Shown here: positions 58,497 through 64,000 of the stretch, piece after piece
Position numbering within the stretch: the stretch's first letter is position 1
Layout of the letters: each line of letters begins with the position of its first letter
NCBI GenBank assembly: GCA_029641185.1
Contig: JAPWGK010000028.1
Coordinates: 310,001-374,000 of the forward strand
DNA: 64,000 nucleotides
DNA from: Pseudofabraea citricarpa
Taxonomy: Eukaryota > Ascomycota > Leotiomycetes > Helotiales > Dermateaceae
Direction of reading: 5' to 3'
Notes under the pieces: generated by a model
What the model saw: only the letters and a program-made list of their open reading frames with translations
What the model was told of the DNA's origin: nothing
The model's database searches: none
Position numbers and translations under genes: made by a program

Positions 58497-60185
58497 ATGG
58501 TCAAGAAACAGTTCCTCAAGGAGAAGATCCCCAAGAAGAAGGCTAGCCAGAAACAGGTAAGCCATCATCATGCCCGACACATATGGTACGGTACCTGGGT
58601 AGAGATGATGTTCATGCGTGTGTGCGCAGCCTCCAGCCACAGCAGATGAGTACTTAGAAGGTTTGTGTTATACCTCACCCTCACCCTCACCTCGTCTCGT
58701 GTCTCACACCCTCTCCTCTCCCCTCCCAGATCAACACTGACACTATCTAGCCGGTGTCGATTTTGAGGAAGCGGGAGAGAAATGGCGTGGCGGAGATGCG
58801 GCCAAATCCACGCGCTTCTTCGTGCGTGCCATCGACACCTATGACGAAGCCCTGACAAAATTCCCGGCTTCCTTTGATCTGGCCTACAACAAGTCAGTGC
58901 TACCGTCTCTATCTCTGTCTCCATCATCTGGTTGACCCTTCTTAGAGCCCGAGTGCAGTATGAGCTGACACAGCACCCCAAGCTGGCTGCTCAGCTACCC
59001 GCTCCGCTCCTGGATCTCTTGACGACAGCTTTGCAATCAAGTCGCTATGCCTTAAGTCTGCAACAAGACAATGCTGATGTGCTCTTCAACACTGCCCAAG
59101 TCCTCACGAGTCTCGTGGAAGCGACCATAGATAGCAGATCTATAGCCAATGACGAGAACCTTCCCATGCTCGAGGAGGCGATCGAGCTCTTCCAACGCTG
59201 TCTTTCGCTTCAAGAGTATCAGTTGACTGAATCACAGTCACAGATTGAGGGCCTGGGAGCTGAAGAGCCAGCCGACATGTCAGATACGGAGGAGGGTGGT
59301 GCCTCACTCACAGATGCTGATTCGCAACCACCTCAAGATGCGCGATGGGCTACGATTGTGGAACCTGTTACCAACGATACCTTGCTGGATACTTTGTTGG
59401 CCCAGCTAGAGACCCTGACCACCCTCTGCGGCCTAATCAATGTCGATGCAGGTCGCGGCTTGTCCTGGATAGAGGAGTACTCTGGATCGCTGCTCGGGCA
59501 GAAGCTTCAAGAGTATCTAAAAGGAACTGAACGAGAGGCCGAGGCTCTCCTGACCAAAGCAAATTTCATCTCTTCGCTGGCGGAAGCCAACTTCAGGAGT
59601 CAACGTATGGATGTTGGCACATATGAGCGAGCTCTCCAAGAAGCATATGGAAATCTCAACCTGTCAGACGATCCCAAGGGACTGACCGACAAAGCCGAGG
59701 CTCTGATCGCGTACAACACGGCGCTGCGGAACAATCGAGAAGCGAGCTCGAATCCAGACCTGTCCGTCACACGATGGAAAGCCCTCACCACAGCATTGGA
59801 ATCGCTCACCGCAGCATCCAAGCTCCCATCGGCCGAGAACCTCGCCAAGATCCATCTCGCCCGAGGGGACGCTGAAGTGCACCGCTACCAACTCGGCCAA
59901 GCACCCAGTAACTACGAGGTGGCGAGCAAGAACGGGAACGTCCTCTTGAAGAACGCCGAGAAGTTCTATCGCGGAGCCGCGAACCTGGCGCGCAGCACAG
60001 GCGACTCGAAAGAGATCGCCGAGGCGGTCATCAAGGAGGCGCTGGCTGCGAGTTTGGCGGGCGATGTGGCGAAGATCCAAGAAGTGATCAAGTTGGAGAG
60101 GACGGCTAGCCAGGGTGTCTTGGAGGATGCTGTTGATGATGGGTTGGTAAGTATTGACGCGCTGGTGGCGATGGGTATTGTGTGA
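58497..60185 (+). CDS. Conserved helical-repeat (TPR-like) protein
   Basis: Four exons: 58497-58556, 58630-58660, 58751-58892, 58946-60185 (1,473 nt, 490 aa), all in phase; exon 2 has only 31 nt. The basic N-terminus (MVKKQFLKEKIPKKKASQKQ) resembles a nucleolar signal. It is followed by helix pairs with TPR spacing: AIDTYDEALTKFPASFDLAYN, LQSSRYALSLQQDNADVLFN, EEAIELFQRCLSL and later FYRGAANLARS. An acidic low-complexity segment (MSDTEEGG) lies between. Such proteins act as scaffolds or ribosome-assembly factors; the pairing of a basic tail with TPRs would fit a ribosomal-protein chaperone, but I cannot name it with confidence. The frame is intact. Confidence 0.85.
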
Positions 60186-62125
60186 GAAATGATAGAATAT
60201 ACCTCAACTACGTGAAGAGCACGAGCAAACAAAAAGAGAAACCGATTCATGAATTCGCTACTAGGTGAGCAGATTGAACTTGACGAGCTGAGCCATTCAT
60301 CTACGGAAGAATGTCTGGATGGATGCCAGTCACTAGTGGCATGCCATGGTAGGTACGTTGCAGCACGCCATGAAATAAATCCCTTTTCCTTGTCCTTCTT
60401 TCTCTTGGAACAGCGCCTCGGGTCCATCTCGTGCTCGGTTACCATTACACACAAAGAAACTCGAATGTGGTAAGGTGCTCACTGGAACCAGGTTCCTGGG
60501 TCTGCTCTTAATATATCGATCGGATATCAGATGTCGGTTGTCGCATTCCGGCTTTGTACATGTATGTGTCACGTCACGTTGCTCGGAGGAGATGTATTGT
60601 GTTACTGTAATGTACAATGTCGACAAGAAGGTGAATGACTCGCGGTTTTGTTCTTTCTTTTCTTACCTATTTGTCTTTCAAGGCTTTGGAAAGTGCGTTG
60701 GTGTATTTAATGAAATGTCCGACGGGGTGGTGAGGATGGTAAAGTTAGCAAAACGAGACAGGTCGTCTGGATCGAACATTGTCAAAGATTTCCGCTGGAA
60801 GTATTGTGTGAATGGAAATAATAAGAGATTCTCTGTAATTATAAACTGAGTGCGGGATTTCCTTCGCGTGGTTGATTTGTTTAGAGGTATAAGTGGGAAT
60901 ATGGCTTGACTTACGTCTTGTTGTTCAGAACCCCTCGTTCCTAACGTTGCAGCATCCCATGTACAATTATTCTCCAGTGACTCATAAGTGGCTCCACTCA
61001 GAAGATTAGGTTTGACCAGGAGCAGATAAAGTCCTCTCCGAGCATTACTTCTATTTGAACTTGGTTCGGTCGTTGAAGTTCTCACGAAAGATGAGCTTAC
61101 ATTAGCGGGTGGCACAAGCCTCACATATAATTAAAACAGAATTTAGTTGATTGAACTCGCTCTTTGACTTCCACGAGAAGGCTGTTAGAAGTCGCCAAGA
61201 TTCAATCGTCAGTTTAATGCCAAAATCCTGTCCTATTAGTCGTACCACGCGTGAACCTTCTTCGCGCAACGCCGGCGGGGACGGGCACGAAAACTTCGCC
61301 TTCTCAGGTGACTCACCAATCAATGCTACACCTACCTATTAATAACCCACTTTAAAATCCAATACTATCAATAAAAACACAAAACTCATGCAAGGTAGAA
61401 GGAATCGAATCAATAGAATGCTTAGACTTTGACTTGGATTTTGGTATTGATTTTAGCCTTGGATTGCTTGAAGATCAAAGTTAAAGGATTGATATCAAGT
61501 TATGAACCGTCAGACAAGCAAGCGTACGGCAGTTTACTTGCAAACGTGACCGAACCCCTTTCGATTCTTCCAATTATTTCGGGTCAAGGCTCATCTGCTC
61601 AAAAATCATAATTATCGATGATCCCCAAGTTAATAATGCGGGGAAAGGTACCGGGGGATCAAATTTTCCAACATGCCGTCCTGGAGGCTGATACCCGGTT
61701 TTGACCGCAGAGTTATTATTTACTTACCTGCGTGCCTGAAGGCCATAAGAATTGGAACGCCAATGAGTGAAAATTGCATATAATCTGCTAAACAATTCCG
61801 GAATAGAAAGTGAGTTTGAAAGATAAAATGAATCAAATACTCGTTCATGCTTACGTCGGTTCCCAAAGGGGCCCTGCTCGCTTGCTTCATTTCCTTGTTT
61901 TGCCGCCTAAGCTCTGCTTCCAAACTTCACACTGATCGAGATTGAGACCAGCCGTCCGTGGGATCCAAAGGCCCCGAAGATAGCTATAAGAATGTACATC
62001 AAAAGTCGTTTGAGTTTCACAAACTAAATAAGATCCAAAGATATTCAGTGTCACAAGTTGCTCAAGCATACAAAGACTGTGCGTTCTGTATTGTTTCGAG
62101 AAAGAGGGCAGTCTTGCTCGGCTTT
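60186..62125. other. 1.9 kb without a supported gene
   Basis: Several minus-strand stretches (60745-61323 and 61720-61925) look exon-like, with good donors and acceptors, but the pieces cannot be joined in a consistent phase and the first lacks an ATG. I treat them as non-coding or as heavily decayed gene remnants. Confidence 0.4.
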
Positions 62126-63750
62126 CTACTTAAAGACAAACAACCACATAAGCAGACAAACCACAAGCAAAGACAGAACAATAGGTGGCATGACTTGGAC
62201 GCCCCTCGCCTCAGCAATGGCACCGACAGCAAAAGGGAAGACGGTAGCACCGACTCCACAAAAGGCGGCGGCAAACCCGATTGCACTGACATGGAGATGT
62301 CTCGGAAGTAAGCTCATGGCTTCTACAACAGCAGCCGGAAAGGCAGGGCCAATAAAGAAACCCACCACGGCGACGGAAATAGCCGAGGCCATGAAGCGAG
62401 GGACGAGCCAGAAGACCAAGAGCAAACCCGTGGCAAGGGAGAGATAGGCCATCGTGGCTACGCGATGGTTGCGGGATATACTCGCAGATACGAAGCCGAG
62501 AATCATACGGCCAGCTGTCAGCCCGGCCCAGAATCTCGTCGACACGACACCGGAATCGAATCGCGTCCCGTGCCGGATGTTGATCATGAAAGTGACTGTC
62601 CACCCGCCGAGAGATACTTCAATTCCCATGTAGATCAGAAGAAAAAGACTGCAGATCCATGTTACTCTGACCGCGAGGGCCTCAGCTGTGCTACTTGAGC
62701 TTCTCCACTTTTGCATCTTCTTAGTAACTGATGTTGCTATATTCGATTTACCGCTTACACGATCAACTTCTTCTGCGGGCTCCGAAACAGTTTCATCTAA
62801 TTTAAGCGTGTCGTTAGTAGCCGATGTCGAATCCCCTCGCTGCTGTGATTCCCTAACCGTGTCAGATTTGTACTGCTTCGAGGTCGATCTCCAAAAAGTC
62901 GATGGGAGTATAAGGAGTTCGATAAGAGCGGCCCCGATCATGAGATAGTAGAATTGATACCACACCCAACCCAACCCTTCTTCGTGATGAGTGTTGTTGC
63001 AATAAGTGGACTTAGCATAGCTCCGAGACCGTAGCAACCATGTAGCAGCCCCATTAACTCACTGGCATTGCCAAGGGCACCAATCCAAGTATTCCAAGCT
63101 GCGTCGCCAAGACCGTTCCCGTAGCCGGATAATATGAAGACGGCAACTAAGGCTGGGAATGGTGGATGCAGACAAACAACCACATATCCCACGAGATGAC
63201 ACGCAGCTGAAATGGCAGCCACCCCTCTCTGTCCAAGCTTGACGTGTATTAGATTGTTGGTAGAAGCAGCAGCGAGGTAGCCAAATGCTGGCGATAGAAA
63301 GACCAAGGATACAGTAGTATAACTGACATTGTAATAACTTTCTAACTACTCGGAGATTAGTATGTTAACTACAAGTGGCGGTGCACTGAACTTACTGAGG
63401 GGATGATGGCCTAGTTGAGATAAAAATTATGGTTGTTAGCCTGTTGACATCCAGCATTTGAATAAATTTTATGATGCAAGCACGCACCCGTAGATACCAT
63501 CGTTAGCACCAATAGCAATGAAGCTCCAGAACGTTGCAAGGAGACGGAGAAAATTGATTCGGGGTGTCCGCCACGACGGACCAAACTTTTTAGAATTCTC
63601 GTGATTGCAAGCCTCTAGAGTATCTGTCTTCTCGGGGCTTTGAATCCCTTCTCTCTGAATCCCACTCTCAAGCTGTGACGTAGACAAATTATCGTCATGG
63701 AAACTTGTATTCGTAGCCGTAGTTGTTATAAGTTCGCAGGCTAACTTCAT
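62126..63750 (-). pseudogene. MFS transporter with a GGGTT slippage frameshift
   Basis: Exons: 63750-63484, a 15-nt micro-exon 63410-63396, and 63345-62126. The last is 1,220 nt; removing five bases gives 1,215 nt and a total of 498 aa. Up to about 62980 the frame encodes an MFS N-half (LLATFWSFIAIGANDGIYG, SYTTVSLVFLSPAFGYLAA, AAWNTWIGALGNASELMGLLHGCYGLG). After 62960 the C-half continues in another frame (WYQFYYLMIGAALIELL ... FFIGPAFPAAVVEAMSLLP). The junction is two GGGTT units where one would keep the frame. The fold resembles fungal fucose-permease-like MFS members. The first donor is ambiguous: GTGCTT (in frame, used here) or GTGCGT four bases earlier (needs another base). It is truncated unless the repeat count is an assembly error. 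Confidence 0.75.
62964..62977. repeat. CCCAA pentamer tandem repeat at the MFS frame break
   Basis: CCCAACCCAACCC on the plus strand, i.e. GGGTT units on the coding strand. Loss of one unit restores the transporter frame. Confidence 0.8.
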
Positions 63751-64000
63751 CTTGCCGGAGGCGAAAGAATATCCCTTCAGATAATTAAGTGACGTTCTTA
63801 AGTTTCCCAATAGTCGCAGTACCAAGGGCTTTCTTAGATATTCAAGGCGCTGGCACCAAGGTGGGGGGGATGTGCTTCTAGAACCTCACAATCAATTGAA
63901 TTTTTGTTCCCACGACAATTGTCCGTATGAAATTGCAATTTATAGAGAGAGGCAGGAAAGGACAGTACTTACGAATTTCTATTTGATTTGAAAGTCCAAC
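63751..64000. other. Upstream flank of the MFS gene
   Basis: Presumed promoter of the minus-strand MFS gene, running to the window edge. No feature is recognised. Confidence 0.5.

Noticed and set aside
60745..61323. Possible multi-exon minus-strand gene
   Set aside because: The leading frame has no ATG (only TTG), and internal stops block every join tried.
61720..61925. Exon-like minus-strand pieces containing LRRQNKEMKQASRAPLGTD and ADYMQFSLIGVPILMAF
   Set aside because: Splice sites look good, but the donor at 61855 and the acceptor at 61787 do not join in phase, and no initiating exon was found. Could be a relic.

Overview
The window is nuclear DNA of a filamentous ascomycete (Pezizomycotina). 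The evidence is short spliceosomal introns (mostly 46-100 nt, GTAAGT-type donors, CTAAC/CTGAC branch sites, YAG acceptors), two Zn2Cys6 regulators, a HET-domain gene, secreted acid proteases, a multi-exon FACT subunit and an intron-bearing tRNA-Phe. A leotiomycete is my best guess from the look of the gene families, but nothing in the sequence proves the class. Gene models were built by hand from reading frames and splice consensus; total exon lengths that divide by three were used as a check.

Layout. 0-8.8 kb: tail of a gene cut by the window edge, a HET-domain protein (-), a spliced tRNA-Phe(GAA), a six-exon Zn2Cys6 regulator (+) and a small hypothetical gene (+). 9.8-14.8 kb: a secreted type-B carboxylesterase (+) converging on a second Zn2Cys6 regulator (-). 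15.4-18.7 kb: gene-poor DNA holding a 369-bp AT-rich element with 86-nt terminal inverted arms and a TA target duplication. 18.7-23.4 kb: two secreted acid proteases, a sedolisin (-) and a pepsin-like aspartic protease (+), transcribed divergently from one 1.4-kb promoter region. 24-31 kb: accessory genes. These are a LaeA-like methyltransferase broken by two frameshifts and a nonsense codon, a kinase-fold protein with a plant/fungal-expansion look, and an eight-exon gene ending in a CorA-like membrane segment that carries a one-base frameshift. 31.6-39.9 kb: a set resembling tailoring, export and detoxification genes: cytochrome P450 (-) and MFS transporter (+) divergent, then a GNAT acetyltransferase and a catechol-type O-methyltransferase. 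No polyketide synthase, NRPS or terpene synthase is present.

41-60 kb is core-like: a 1,511-aa protein with a very long disordered N-terminus and a C-terminal methyltransferase-like domain, a Tho1/SARNP-like SAP protein, a small putative gene with a 5'UTR intron, the FACT subunit Pob3, a small coiled-coil protein and a conserved helical-repeat protein. The right end (62-63.8 kb) holds a second MFS transporter whose frame is broken by a GGGTT repeat-unit expansion.

I did not find a clearly new biological system. The best leads are the MITE-like element, the three disabled accessory genes (real decay or assembly indels must be separated), the disordered protein with a degenerate SAM motif, and the two divergent promoter regions.
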